Shown: piece after piece, positions 1 through 13,400 of the stretch
Layout of the letters: each line of letters starts with the position of its first letter
Numbering within the stretch: the stretch's first letter is position 1
Origin: Phoronis australis
Taxonomy: Eukaryota; Phoronida; Phoronidae
Length of the DNA: 49,881 nucleotides
Direction of reading: 5' to 3'
Assembly: GCA_002633005.1 (NCBI GenBank)
Contig: NMRA01000327.1
Location: 19,037-68,917 of the forward strand
The notes under the pieces: model-generated
The model's input: only the letters and a program-made list of their open reading frames with translations
Database searches by the model: none
Told to the model about the DNA's origin: nothing
Position numbers and translations under genes: made by a program

Positions 1-146
1 AAACAATAGTTAGCAGAAACTTGTAGTTACAACAATTTCTATTACAACACTTTCTATGAGTTAATCAAATAATCAAAGAACTGAGAATAGTTGTTTCTAA
101 AGTCAAAGTTTATAGTAAAACATCAAGAAACAAAGTTGTCTCTTAC

Positions 147-235
147 CAACGCTGGGTATCTGTGATATTTTTGAAGCAAGCAGCAGCCTCTCTCCAAGCA
201 ATATGAATTCTAGAGTAGCTAACAGAATATTTATA
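147..235 (-). CDS. Possible internal exon of an unidentified minus-strand gene
   Basis: On the minus strand a good acceptor (pyrimidine tract ending TTCAG at 236-240) and a consensus donor (GTAAGA reading leftward from 146) flank 89 nt. The stretch is open in one frame for 29 codons plus 2 nt and contains RIHIAWREAAACFKNI, which looks like a helical, TPR-like protein segment. I cannot name the family. No upstream exon with a matching phase was found in 236-1400. It could be chance. Confidence 0.3.
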
Positions 236-920
236 CTGAACACAAGAAAGGTGGGCGAGATAATTCAAAACATGAAAACCCACAAACTTCCTCTAAATGC
301 TACATCTAGTTCCAAAACAATTCTCTGAACAAGGTCGCTGGTTCCAAACCAATTCTGTGAATCAATCTGCTGGACTCCAGCAATGAACCCAAGTCATTAC
401 CAATTGTGGCACAGGACAATCAAGAGTTGAGTAATTCCGATGGACAAATAACAGATTATTGTTGTTGTCGGAAATGCCTCATCCCAAAGCTGACAGGTTT
501 TCAAAGACTTTAAGTTTTTTACACAACTTGCAAAACAAGGCACAATTGTTATTATAAACATCCCACAACTGGTAACAGACATGTGGTGAATCACTTCCCA
601 TGAACTCCTAGGAGGTTACAAATTTTGGTAAACAACCAATATGTTTAATTAATTATACACTAGTCACTAAAATTGCATAACGTTGCTTTTAATTAGACTA
701 ATTATCTACAGCATCAAAAAAATGTCACCAACAAGAAACTTTCCGTGATGAATTTAGGAGTGATCGTGAACACTTTTCGCTCTCTCTTACTGATAACAAA
801 ACAATTTAAGAGGTAATCCTAAGAATTTTTATGTCCATGGAAACAATGATTAATTTCTGTTAGTGGTGTGTCAGTCATAGGTCACTGTAACTGATGATCC
901 ACAAGGCAAACAGTCAAAAT
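236..920. other. Upstream non-coding region, nothing recognised
   Basis: AT-rich sequence with short spurious frames only. A minus-strand frame at 397-594 is hydrophobic but has no supporting splice context or recognisable motif. The region may hold the 5' end of the gene suggested at 147-235 and distal promoter of the kinase gene. Confidence 0.4.
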
Positions 921-1228
921 TTTTATTACTAATATATTACAAGTAATTTCATCAAAATGTTTTATTACTAATATATTACAAGTAATTTCATCAAAATGTT
1001 TTATTACTAATATATTACAAGTAATTTCATCAAAATGTTTTATTACCAATATATTACAAGTAATTTCATCAAAATGTTTTATTAGCAATATATTACAAGT
1101 AATTTCATCAAAATGTTTTATTACCAATATATTACAAGTAATTTCATCAAAATGTTTTATTACTAATATATTACAAGTAATTTCATCAAAATGTTTTATT
1201 ACTAATATATTACAAGTAATTTCATCAA
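921..1228. repeat. 39-bp minisatellite, 8 copies, upstream of the Nek9 gene
   Basis: Copies start at 921, 960, 999, 1038, 1077, 1116, 1155 and 1194 with an exact 39-base period. Units differ mainly in one site (TTACTAA, TTACCAA or TTAGCAA). Each contains ACTAATATATTACAAGTAAT-like inverted symmetry. Because 39 is divisible by three, the array creates a spurious repetitive minus-strand frame. It ends about 180 bases before the kinase start codon. Confidence 0.95.
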
Positions 1229-1408
1229 CACAGAACAATTTAGAAGTGTAACAATATAGTACTTACTACTGTCTGATGCCCATCATCAAATAACTAACTG
1301 GTAAGGATAATTTTTCACAATTAAAACTTTTTATTAGAACTTTGTGACCTCCATCGAAGTTCATGCAATTGAGACTCTGTGTCTTGTTTGTAGTTGCAGA
1401 ATCTAGAC

Positions 1409-4400
1409 ATGGCAGATGTTGTGAAGTCTAGTGGGGGGGAAATTGGCAAGGGTTGTGGTGATGATGACGATGACGATGATGTCATGGATGAAGAAGAAGA
1501 ATGTTGTGTAGCAGTGGTGGAGGAGGCCATGGTGTCAGCAGGGGCAAAGACGGAGAATGGTAAGTTGTTGGTAAATTTAGTCCTCTTTCTTTGATGCTGG
1601 TTGTAGTGGTCTGTGATTGGGCCAAAAGGATTGAAACTATGGATATATCTCATTTTATCAGTTGCTTTATATGGTATTTTTTTGTAATATTTATTGTTAT
1701 ATTTTACAGAATAGATCGATCCTTTGGGAATGAGTTGACGTAAAAGTATAGGTCAGTGTATATACATGCATTCCGTAATACCAACTGTTTCAACTTAGAA
1801 CAAATCCTGAAAGCATTCTAAAGGTTTGCCAATATCTTCTTGCACAAGGTTATGATGAGTGTCTCTTGCCTCCCTCCATAGGGTCTTGACTGGAGGCTGT
1901 TGGCGGGAGTGAGTGCTGGGATAGAAAAACAGGTCTCTGCACTGATGGTTGGGACAATAAGCCTTTTAAATATGTCTTACTTCATGCTTTTGGTTTTGAC
2001 TACATGTACACTTTCCTATATAAAGTGCTTTGTCTTTTGCAGACATTGATGATAGTCCGTCTAGTGGCCCTCCCCGACTGGTCATCCTTTCTAATAAAGT
2101 AAAGAATTCATCTTCCATCCACAGTGCCTTATATGACAATGTTATGTCTGTTACATTTAAGTATGAGACTACATCACTGGATGGCCTTCTAGGTGTGTTA
2201 TCTATGTTGCAACATGTTTTACATGCATACTAGTCTTAGTGGTTGCTGAGCTTAAAATAAGGGGTAGTGAACTCAAAAATAGGTTCAGACTGTGCAGTCT
2301 TGGATGTAGAAATTCGAGGACTATGTTGCAGTGTGCAAATTTTGGCAAATTGTGAAATGAGAAGCACCTAAAGGTTAGTGTGTTGATCTGTATTACTTTT
2401 GTACAATTCCTGCTAGTATATGTAGTAAGGTTTGAACATTGCTTTCAGAAAGAGGCGATCTGTTAATTTTCAGACACATTTTTAAGAGTGCAATTGATTT
2501 CATAGGTGGTTATTTTTGACTGTAAACAAATCACACCCAGTGATATGTTTTGTTACGTATTTTGATTTGTTTCTGATTTTTCTGAAGGTGCATCCAGACC
2601 TAAGAGACAATGTTTTTTAAGTTCTCATTTTGTTGCATACTTTCTGAAATTTCAAGTGGCACGATGAATTCAGTAGACAACCAGTAGACTTTGACTAAGT
2701 ATTACAAGTACTTTACAGGTCTGGTTGCCCAACAGTTAGGGTCTACTAAGGTGCAGAGCATCGCCCTGCTACTTCATTCATCAGTTACCTGTGTTTACCT
2801 GTGTGGCAAGGATGAGAAGACAATCACCAAGGAAACAATCCTGGAGCAGCAGTCAGTGCGCGAGTTCTTCATCACACTGGTCGAAAACCATATAGACCGT
2901 ACGTGGGTCAACGCTCGTCTGGACTTCCTACAGTGTAATGTAGGTCAGGTGGTCGATGGGGGACTGATAGCGCGTGAGATAGAAGAGTTCCTACATATGC
3001 CTGTGGGCCTGTCAAAGGAATTGAGCGGTGCAGACATCCCCATGACCTGGATAGGGGATGAGGGTCATAGCTACCAGTGAGTGGAGAGCTTGACATGTAG
3101 ATGACTGCCTGAATTTTAAGCTTTGAGGTTATATGTTAAATTAAACTTTTCAGTATCTGGAGTGTGTAATGGACATTCTGCAGTAACCAATATAGTAGGA
3201 AAGTGAAAGATTGCTTTAAGCATATTTTGTTTTCTGATTTTTCATGTTACCATCATACATGTAGGTGTTGTGACTGAATATGACAGTAATGCTTCAACTG
3301 TCCTAGTGGCTCACACTCAAATGAAATAAAATGTTAATATAAGGCTGCAAAACTGCATATTGATGGTCTTCATTCACTGGAGCCACATGCTGAATCGGTG
3401 TCAATGTTCATTACTCTCTGTGCTAGACGTTTGGACAGTTGTGTACAGTGATACCACATCAAGATGCTAGTTTAACAAAAGATGGAAATAAAATCAGCAA
3501 AAGTGAGCAGTCGTGCTTTCAGTGGGCTATGTCATAAATATTGAAATCACAACCTGGGCACAGGGGAGATTAAAGGGTAGTAATGTCCTTTGAATATTTC
3601 TATTTGAAAAAAACCGATAACCCACGGATTCCATAATTCTGCAGCCAAACTAGAATTTTGAAAAGAAACATAGAGTAATATCACAAATGCCTGATTTTAA
3701 GGATCATGTACTGTCTCATGTTTTTAAAAGCTATTAACCTTTCATTATAAGCATGTGTTTCATTTCCAGAAATGTGGGCTCATTGTACTTTGCCATTGAC
3801 AAAGTAAAGAGCAATGGTAGTAGCCAACAGAGTCTCGCTGGCTTTGAGAAGATCCGCACAGTCGGAAAAGGTACTACAGTGTGTCTCACTGTAATCATGT
3901 TCTGCAACAATGCTAGTTTGCAATGAATACTTACAGAGGAACACATGTCTTAACTGAATGTGTGGTAATCCCTTTTAAATGCTGTTATATTCTTCTTAAT
4001 CGTTACGGACCCGTGGGATTAGTATCCCGACTTCGCTGAATTCGCTAGTTGGGATAGAGCTGTGTCGTTATCAGCTTGACACTGATAGCAAGGAGAGAAA
4101 GTTGGCAAACTAATATTTACGTAATCCAGCTCTCTCATTGTCTGCGTTCATCTGATAAGCTCACGTAATCCAGCAATTATGTTGAGGCAGTGACATGGAG
4201 CTGTGTCATTTGTGTTCAGTTTCTGTTTCATCTTATGTCAAAAAATTTTGGTTTTGGCTCTACTGCTGTTGATAATTTTCAGTATAGTTGACTCGTTTTG
4301 TTGAAGTTATGCTAAAAAACGTGCAAGGAAACTGGACAAATTGACACTAAATTGTTTGAAAATTCACTGAAATTTTTTTGCTCTGGAATTTGGCAATTTT

Positions 4401-7400
4401 CAACAAGTTGAGATGATGTCATCTTTTTGAAACTTACTGAAGCAGGTGTCATGGTGGACATTCATTGTTAAATGTACTCCTGTTTCTTTTTAAACTTCAG
4501 GTGCTTATGGTGCTGCTGTATTGTACAGGAAGAAAGATGATGACTCACTAGTCATACTCAAGGAAATCAACATGCATGATTTGAATGCTGGTGAACGCAC
4601 ATTAGCTTTAAATGAGGTAAGAGCTGTTTAGGAAAAGGTACACTGTGATCATGCAAGCGTCAAATGATCAAGTGTCTATTAGATTTATTGTATTTGGGAA
4701 GAAACCTGTCACTGAACATTCTGTGGTTCTATTTGATATTCAGAACTTTGTATGTACCGACAAAATATTTTGTGGTCACATTTAGTCAGCATCTCATCCT
4801 TGTTTTTTGTTGATTACTTCAAAAGCCACTTGACAGGTCATGATTACATTTAGTGCAGAGTCATACAGCTGGGATGGGCCAACGTTCAGCAATTTTTAAA
4901 CGGATTTGACTAATATGACACCCCTGTTGGCCATTTTAGTTTTCAATAAAAAATTCCTTGTCCGTCAATTTTTGGCAAAAGGACTAGATGAATTTTGTTG
5001 AAACTAGACATGAAAGTATGTGGTGAAATGTGACATCGCCAGCTTTTCAGGTGAACTCCACTCCTTAGCATCCGCTATAGGCAAATTTTGAACTCTCTAC
5101 TAGATTTTCCTTGTCTGTGGATAATTGTCGTAATGGCTATACATAATTTGATAAAATTTAACTCAATTGTTTGTGACTGGAATGCACTGGCAACTGTCAC
5201 TTTTTGGAGAGGTTCGACTGTCGTGGCACCCCTTGATGACCAAACTAGTTTTTTTACAATATATTGCTTACCGGTTAATTATTTGTCATAACAGGTTGAC
5301 AGATTTTGAAGGAACCTGACACAAGTTAAATGACAGAGATGGGCTGGCACATGTCTAATTTTTGCCCAAAGATTTAGTTGCTGTAGCAACGGTCCCTGTT
5401 GGCTAATCAGTTTTCGACAGGATTTTCTTTGTCCATTGATTGTTGTTAGTGGCTTACCAGATTTTGATTGAAGATATATGATTCATAGGTGGGGGCATCA
5501 GTTGATTTTCAGATGGATACGAGTGCACCACCTGTTGGCCTTTTCAATTTTGGCAAGAAATTCATTGTGTGTTGATTATTTTCAAAATGTTGAGACAGAT
5601 ATGGCCAAATTAGTCTAATGACAGTGTACTAAGAAACACCCCTAGAACGATAGCATTTGCGGTGCAGTTGTGGCCTTATTGCAATGCTTTGCTCTTATTA
5701 AAAATGTTTTATGTTACTAGCTGTGTTTAGTTGTTTCCATTTGAAGTTTTCTACCATGCTAGCTACAGATGTTTTGTTTCATTAACATTTTGACATTTTT
5801 TTTCTGATGAATCAAAGATTTCTGTTAACTTTATTAAACATTTAACACAACTAGAAACAATGTGGAATGTTTTCTTTTTTAAATATCCTCACCTCAGTTT
5901 TTTGTTTTATCGAATTTTCTCTTGTCACCATCGTACATTTCCGAAATGTCTTGACAGCGAGTATCAGAGTGCTGTTTACTGCTAGTCATTATTAGTATTT
6001 ATGATGGGTTGTGCTATTTCATTTTCAGATCAAAGTGTTAGCGATGCTGGATCATCCAAATATTATCAGTTATTACGACAGTTTTGAAGAAGACGGAACA
6101 CTCATGATTGAAATGGAATATGCTGATGGAGGGTAATCATTTTTATAAAAGGGAGATTAATCATTTTTATAAAAGAAAATAAAATCATTTCGTGTGTTAT
6201 GGTAGAATACATGTAGGAAGCTCTGATGTCACATTCTTATACGAGTTGTCTTGTAGCCAAATGTGTTACTGGACTTGCATTCTTTGATTGCACATGGTGG
6301 TTGAACCCTTATCTGAGGCTCTTGAATCACTGGATATTACAACTTTTTAAAAAAAAGATGGAAATCCCTTGAAAGATTCACCCAGTCACACTTCCTGTAA
6401 AGCAAATCTTTAACAGATACACATTGTCAAATAGGCTGACTTTTATAGCTGTGTGTTGTCAAAAAGGTCTACTGTACTCTGATAACATTGCTTCATTCAA
6501 ACATGCTTTTCTGAAAATTTGACAAGCTTTGTTACCAATAATTTTCATTTCATTCTGATTGACAAAATAGAGGATGGTGATCGAGTTTCATTTGTAGAAC
6601 AATTATGTGATCATAGACAAACACCTGGTAAAGCTCACAGAGTCAACAGCTGTGTGTTTTACTCTTGTCTCTGTCTTCAATTAAACACATTATTTGTATT
6701 TGCCTGTCAGTTATTCATAGAACCACAAGGTTTATTCGTGAAGATTGTATGTAACACATCTTGTCAATTTTTCAACAAAACCTAACAAATTTTCTATACA
6801 CCACATCATTGTGGGCCATTCCTGCTTTGAGATTATATAAAACTGAATACTGTCCCATCTATTCACTTGTTAAAGTGATGGTGTGACTATACCAGCTGTT
6901 CATCTTCTGACCTGAGTCCACCATACCCTTTTAGGGTGAACACGTCCACCCACATCTCTTATGGCAGTGATCTGTATGTGATTTCAGGAATCTGGCTCAG
7001 TTTCTCGCTGGTCGAGACAAGCCGCTGGAAGAGAAAGAAATACTAACCATCATGCAACAGTTGGTGGCTGCAATAAGACATATCCATGAGCATAATATAT
7101 TACACAGGTAAAGTTACCACTTAGTTTGGATTTGATTATTCAGCTTTAATTCTGCTACGTGGTCATTGAGATGATTGAATGAATGTGAACCATAGTTTAA
7201 CTGGTTGATGTGAAGTATATTGAATGAATGTGAACCATAGTTTAAGTGAATAAGGTGAAGAACATTCATTTGAATGTGAACCATAGTTTAGCTGGATAAT
7301 GTGAAGTATATTGAATGAATGTGAACAATAGTTTAGCTGAATAATGTGAAGTACATTGAATGAATGTGAACCATAGCTTAACTGAATAATGTAAAGTGGA

Positions 7401-10400
7401 TTGAGTAAATGTGAACCATAGTTGAGCTGAATAATGTAAAGTGCATTGAATGATTGTTATACATAGTTTAGCTGGATAATGTGAAGTACATTGAACGAAT
7501 GTGAACCATAGTTTAGCTGAATAATGTGAAGTTGATTGAATGAATGTGAAGCATAATTTACCTGAATAATGTGAAGTGCATCGAATGAATGTGAACCATA
7601 GTGTAGCTGAATAATGTGAAGTGCATTGAATGTGAACCATAGTTTAGATGAATAATATGAAGTACATTGAATGAATGTGAACCATAGTTTAGCTGAATAA
7701 TGGGCCAGAAGGTGTACTTTGATTTCCTTGATGATTTGATCAGAAGCTCATTTCTGTGCTCTCTTTTCAGAGATCTGAAGACAGCAAACATATTTTTAAC
7801 TAAAGATGGCATTGTTAAAGTGGGAGACTTTGGTATTGCCAAAATGCTGACCACTGCCAACAAGGGTGCCAACACTGTCCTTGGGACACCATATTACATC
7901 AGTCCTGAGATGGTATGTCTTGATGTTTTGTGTTAAATACAGTCACAAGAAACATGCTTTTATTGAGAGAGGCAGAAAGCCTTCATGCCTGGCCAGTATT
8001 TTATGTATGTCTGCACATATTTTAGTGAATACTTTGTCTTTTGGTGGCTGTTGAGCATTCAAATAAAATCTAGATCTATGTTTAGTAAGTTGAGTCATTT
8101 GATAAGTAAACATGTTGCTTACATTCTAGTCTTATTTCAAATTCCATTTGATTGCAGTGTGAGGGAAAAGCTTATAATGACAAGTCGGATGTTTGGGCTC
8201 TGGGGTGTATAATGTATGAAATGGCATGCCTTCAGAAGACGTTTGAAGGCTCTAACCTGCCAGCACTTGTCAACAAAATCATGAAGGTAAGGCAGTGTCT
8301 CATATTTACAGGATGATTTTCCAGCCTTCCATCTCGTTGGTTAAACTTTCAATTTCTGCTTGTCGTTAGTGTTTTGAAGGCAATTAAAAGTGTCTTCTGT
8401 GATTAATGTTTCTGGGATTCCGTCAAAATTTCTGTCATAATTTAACCCGGATCTTGCATAGTTATCGTTCTTTGTATGCAGGGCCAGTTTGCTCCAGTGA
8501 AGGGGAACTATAGGTCAGAATTCAAGAACTTAATCAAAGACATGTTGGAGCGAGAACCTCAGTACAGGCCAACGGCTCATGAGCTGTGGAATAGGAGGTT
8601 ACCTGAGGTGAGCATGTCTCCTGTGAGATTAGCATGCTCAATGTGAGGTGAGCTTGTCCTGTGTGAGGCGAGCGTGTCCTGTGTGAGTTGAGTGTGTTTG
8701 GGATGAGGCAAGCGTGTCCTGTGGGAGATTAGCGTTTCAGTGTGAGATGAGTATGTCATGTGTGACGTTAGCGTGTCCAGTATGAGGTGAATGTGTCCAT
8801 TCCGCACAATGTTCAATTTGGTACTTTTTTGTCTGTATCGTTTAAGTATTCTCTTGATGTACAGTGATAACGTGTTGACATCCCAAAGAAAGTATAAAAG
8901 TGCTGTGAAATACTACTGTCTTAATCCTCGTCCAAAATCGCAAAAATGAATTGTTAACTTTGAATATTGTTGATTGAGTTGTCTTATCATCATCTAGCAA
9001 TTGTGCATATTTCCTTATGTCACCACTGCCTTACATAATTTTGCTTTAATCCCTAAGTTAATTTCAGAATCTAGTCTCAGCTGATTTCGATTTTTCTTTA
9101 CATCTAATGCAAATGATCCACAGAGAGCAATGTGGAATATGCACTTCGATTACATTAGGTTACACAACAAGGTACCATGTTGTCATTAAAGTGCTTAAAA
9201 CCACGATTAACCTCGACTACATTGTCATCATCATTAAACCTCCTTTATAGCACTGCATATTACAATCCTGAATTCAATATTCCAAAATGAGAGAATAGAA
9301 GAAAAGCACTTCAGCAGAAAATTTCTAAGCTCCACAAACATGAGTGTGTTATATGACTACCCAGCACCAGTGTGTCCTGTCTATCAACACGCAAATTTAT
9401 TGTACAAACGTGTGCCTTATCCGTGCTTCTCTGATGTCCCGCAGGAAAATGAAAAGAGCCACAACATGGTCAAATACCAAGTTGTCATGACAACCACAAA
9501 TGCAACACCTTGGCTTTTCTTGTTGTACCATGAATTATGAGAAAATGAGCAACAATATCTGTCGACTTTTCACACTTAACGAAATGGAGTATGGCTAGTG
9601 CTGTGTTTGGTTGTCCTGCTTTCATGTAGTATGCTTTGACCAATAAGTACTTGGTAACTCAAGATTACTGTCAGATAATGTTAGCAGCAGATCGACTTCT
9701 GGGTTTGACATGAAATTGGTGATTTTAAACACTTTTAAGGCTTTTGAAATACTTGAAATTAATCTTTTCAGTTGTGAAATGCGTAAGTTAGTTAGTTAAT
9801 AAAGTCCCCATAACTTACATTGTAAAACTGCGTGGAATATTTGTGTTTCAGCTGCTGCTTAAGTATAATGATCCGCACACAGACAATGAAGATGACCTGG
9901 CCAGCTCTACTGATGGTAATCAAGTCAGGAAGAAAATAAGGTAGATATGGATTAACTTGAAGACGTGTCGGACAGAATAGAGGCTTGCTTGCTTATTAAC
10001 TTGTAAAACACTGTCGGGATGTGTTATTGATCCCAAAACTGCTGGTGGAGTAAGGCCTTCCCGGGTTATACAGTGACATTATTTTAAATTTTGCTGTATT
10101 TACCCACAATGCTGCAACATCCGTCAGGCACTTTGTAGCCCCGTTTTTGTGCCATTGAAGGTCATTTCTTTGTTATTGTCATATTCTTTACATTGCCAAG
10201 TTTTTCTTGGCTGGATTAATCTATTTGCCCTTCCAGTGCCATTGAAATATTACCGCTGTGTGTTGCATTGCAATTTCTGGTGGCAGACAGTTGGATAAAC
10301 TCGACAAATCCATGGATGCGTGATGTTAACATTGCCTTCCTGACATCAATCAAAAAGTAGAAACTGCAGGGCGAGTGCATAAAGCAAGTTCATCGAGTTA

Positions 10401-13400
10401 ATTTTGAACTTAACAGATTCTTCTTTCTTGGAGATACCTTTTTAATTCCTGAACTTTTGATGGGTTGAAATCGGAAATTTTCCATGGCCATATACCTTGA
10501 CGGTTTGTGACACGACCTATGGAAATGTTCCTGACATTCCAAAATGAGTTCAACGAAAGCAATACGCTTCTTTACCTACAGGACAAAGAAGAGTTTTATT
10601 GCTGTGTAATCCGGGTTGGCCTTGTTCTTCCCCAATACCTCGTGAAGAAACAACTTCTTCATTGCGACTGGATTTTGTTTTAACGTGGTAGAAAAATGGA
10701 AAAGTTAACTGATTAATGTAGTTGGTTAAAATATTAATACTTCGTCAAAACTGTAGTTAGAACTCTGTTACAATAAACTTCGCCAGACCTGTCTAAATCA
10801 TTAGTTGTAACAGAGGTTCGCTGTAATCAAATCAACCTTTTAGAGAAAATAGTATTCATGGTTGACTGTAAAGTTGGTGAAGTTACACATTGGCACATAG
10901 AAACAGTTTAAAGCTGTTGTGCAGTACAAAAAATTGGAATTTATTGTGGAATGGAACATTACAAGCCAGCAAATGGTAGCTTGCTACTGCTTTGTTTTTC
11001 AAGGAACTACATGAGGCAGATCTGAGTGTGATAAAGTCATTGGTCTAAAATAATGAACAGGTATTCTCTTTGGTGTTTAAAGTATTTATTGGCTTATGTA
11101 CTGTGTTACAGCCAACATAAACTTCACTTCTATTTTCATTTCTGCATGATCGTATGATTTATCTTTCAATTTCAGAATATGTGCTGTGTTACTTGGATTG
11201 TCTTGAATTATTTTGCACTTCCAGATCTGTTCTTTATTACCTGGAGACAGATGATGTCAATCTCATGCCTATTGAGCTTCCACCAAAGATCAAAATTAGA
11301 CAGGTACAAGTCTATGTAATGTGATATCTTTTAAGTAAGTTCTGTTAGGTTGCTGATGACTTAGTTTATTCATAGAGTTTGTTTGGTTCAGAGTTTTAGT
11401 GTCATTGTCACTTTTCTTACACACAGTGTATAATTTAAAAAGTAATTGTATCTTTTAATTAGGATTCCTTATAAAATTAACACTCTCTGAAGTTGAATAT
11501 TTTTCAGATGTTCTAAACTTAGAAAATTAGACTTACCGTATTCGCCCTAATAAGCACCCAGGTTGTTTAGAAAAATTCGCTTCAGGAAGGGGGCACTTAT
11601 TATAGCCCAAAAGTGGTTGAAACCCGGTCTCCGAAACAGGAAAAATTGTAAGTTATAATTCATCAAATTTGCGCTCTGTGACGCATCTGTAACCTATGAC
11701 AGAGTTTCTACAAAATTGCAGTGCAATGCTATCAAACTTTTTTATTAAATTACGAGAATTTTTCAGAAAATCCCAGTGCAAAAACTCACCGACTGATGTG
11801 TGGCTGCCTCATGATCGCCGATAGATCAACTTGAATTTTTGAGTAAAAGTTTTGACTCCTCCTTAAGTTTTCAAAATAGTGTCCCTAAGACTTTTAAGTT
11901 CCTGTGGAGTCGGGATTAACTGCACATTAAGTCCAAATCTGCTCTAGATCATACTCCGCAACATGAGAAAAATCTCTGGATGAACACACATGTTGTTGTC
12001 ACGTGATGTTTGTTTTGAGGGTTGTCTGCGTATTGTGTGAGTGAGTGAGCACGTGCGTGTCATCAGAGTTCATTTACCAGAGTAAACACGATATAACGAT
12101 CTAGGTGTGCATTGTAGCTCAGGAAATGAACTCAAGTAATAAAGCAGAATGTTTTAATTATCACTTGTTGGTCTCATCTGCTAAAAAACGTCAGAGAATT
12201 TTACTCGGTAAGATCGATGTCTTTGAGTCGCCTGATGACTGGATGCATGACAGTCTAACAGTTATTTTCGGGAGATTCAGTGGGTGTTAGGGTGTGGAAG
12301 TGTTCACTATCAGTGGGTCATTTTGACTTCGTTTTTTACGGTATTAGAAACTTTTGGGAATAATTGCCAGTATTTATTTCTTGCTGATGCTATGCTACCC
12401 GTTTCATGAATAGATAGTTCCCGAAGACTAATCTTCGATGACAAAAACTTGAATGTAGCATGCGCTTCCTGGCCACGTGCTTTTAACTGAACAAAAATCA
12501 AGTTTTTATTAGTCTTTGATTTTTGGTTTTCACGTGTAGAAAGAAACTTGGATTCCTGTTGAGGGAGAAGATCCGGTATGGGAAAGATACAATACAATCC
12601 CTTTGACATGTACGTTGCATCTGTTCTGAAAGGCCAGACCAGACTATAATAGGTCACGTCCCTCGCAAGATCAGCAAAACTTCCGTTCATTTTGAAGCAC
12701 GGTGGAAGTTTGAAGTGTATAGTCATGGCTAAATACCAACATAGCGGCGAGGCTCGTGGTCTACAAATTCTGCACACAATGATTTTTTCAGGACTGTCGA
12801 ATCTTATTGATAAATGTTACTGTAGATAGGCATTTTTCACATGTACATGGTGTTCATTGACTGGGGGCTTATTTTAGCAAAGTCTGAAAATGTGTGGGGA
12901 GCACTTATAGGGGCATGGGCGCTTATTAGGGCGAATACAGTAAGTGATTCTTTAAAAGGCAAATTTACTTTGAATTTGGATATTATGCAGCGTTGTTTTT
13001 TGCAGGTTGCTATAAGCAATGACCACACAATTGTCGTGACCAATGAGCGATCAGTATATAGCTGGGGTGAAGGGTCAAAAGGTCAACTAGGACATGGAGA
13101 TCTTGAACCTCGTTACAATCCTCAGCTTGTGGAGGCATTGAATGGCAAATCCATTACAAAGTGAGCATCTCATGGTGTATGATCATTTTAGAGCTGCCGT
13201 GTTGCCTACCCAACCCTTATAATTCATTGATTAGAAAACTGGGAACATTCTTAAGATTGCTGAGACCAGCCTGGTATATTTCCTAAGTGTCACACGGCCT
13301 ACAGTACATGTTAAATATTATTGACAGAGTTGCTGTCATGGTGACTGAGTAAAAAAGAAATGTAAGAGGAATTGGCATGACCTTCTGTGATAGACAAATG

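Larger units (their letters stand above)
3843..8607 (+). other. NEK9: NEK-family protein kinase domain (exons 4-10)
   Basis: Residues 245-499 carry every kinase landmark. The glycine loop is [13 protein letters not shown], the ATP lysine is K274 in VILKEI, and the partner glutamate is E292 in ALNEIKVL. The catalytic loop is HRDLKTAN (D368, N373), the metal site is DFG with D386, and the activation segment ends in [17 protein letters not shown] and YRPTAHELW close the C-lobe. The insert after HRD and the GTPYYISPE segment are typical of the NEK family. No catalytic residue is missing, so the kinase should be active. Exon joins at 4616/6029, 6132/6988 and 7107/7771 cross conserved motifs without a gap, which supports the splice model. 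Confidence 0.96.

Noticed and set aside
882-1238. Minus-strand 118-residue frame with a repeated FDEITCNILVIKH
   Set aside because: It is the translation of the 39-bp array, whose length is a multiple of three; no splice or start context.
7266-7875. Minus-strand repetitive frames such as [14 protein letters not shown]
   Set aside because: They arise from the 45-bp minisatellite in intron 7 and partly overlap exon 8 of the kinase on the other strand.
12310-12777. 155-residue minus-strand frame inside the transposon at 11536-12940
   Set aside because: No transposase motif or known domain; more likely chance or a relic, so not called as a gene.
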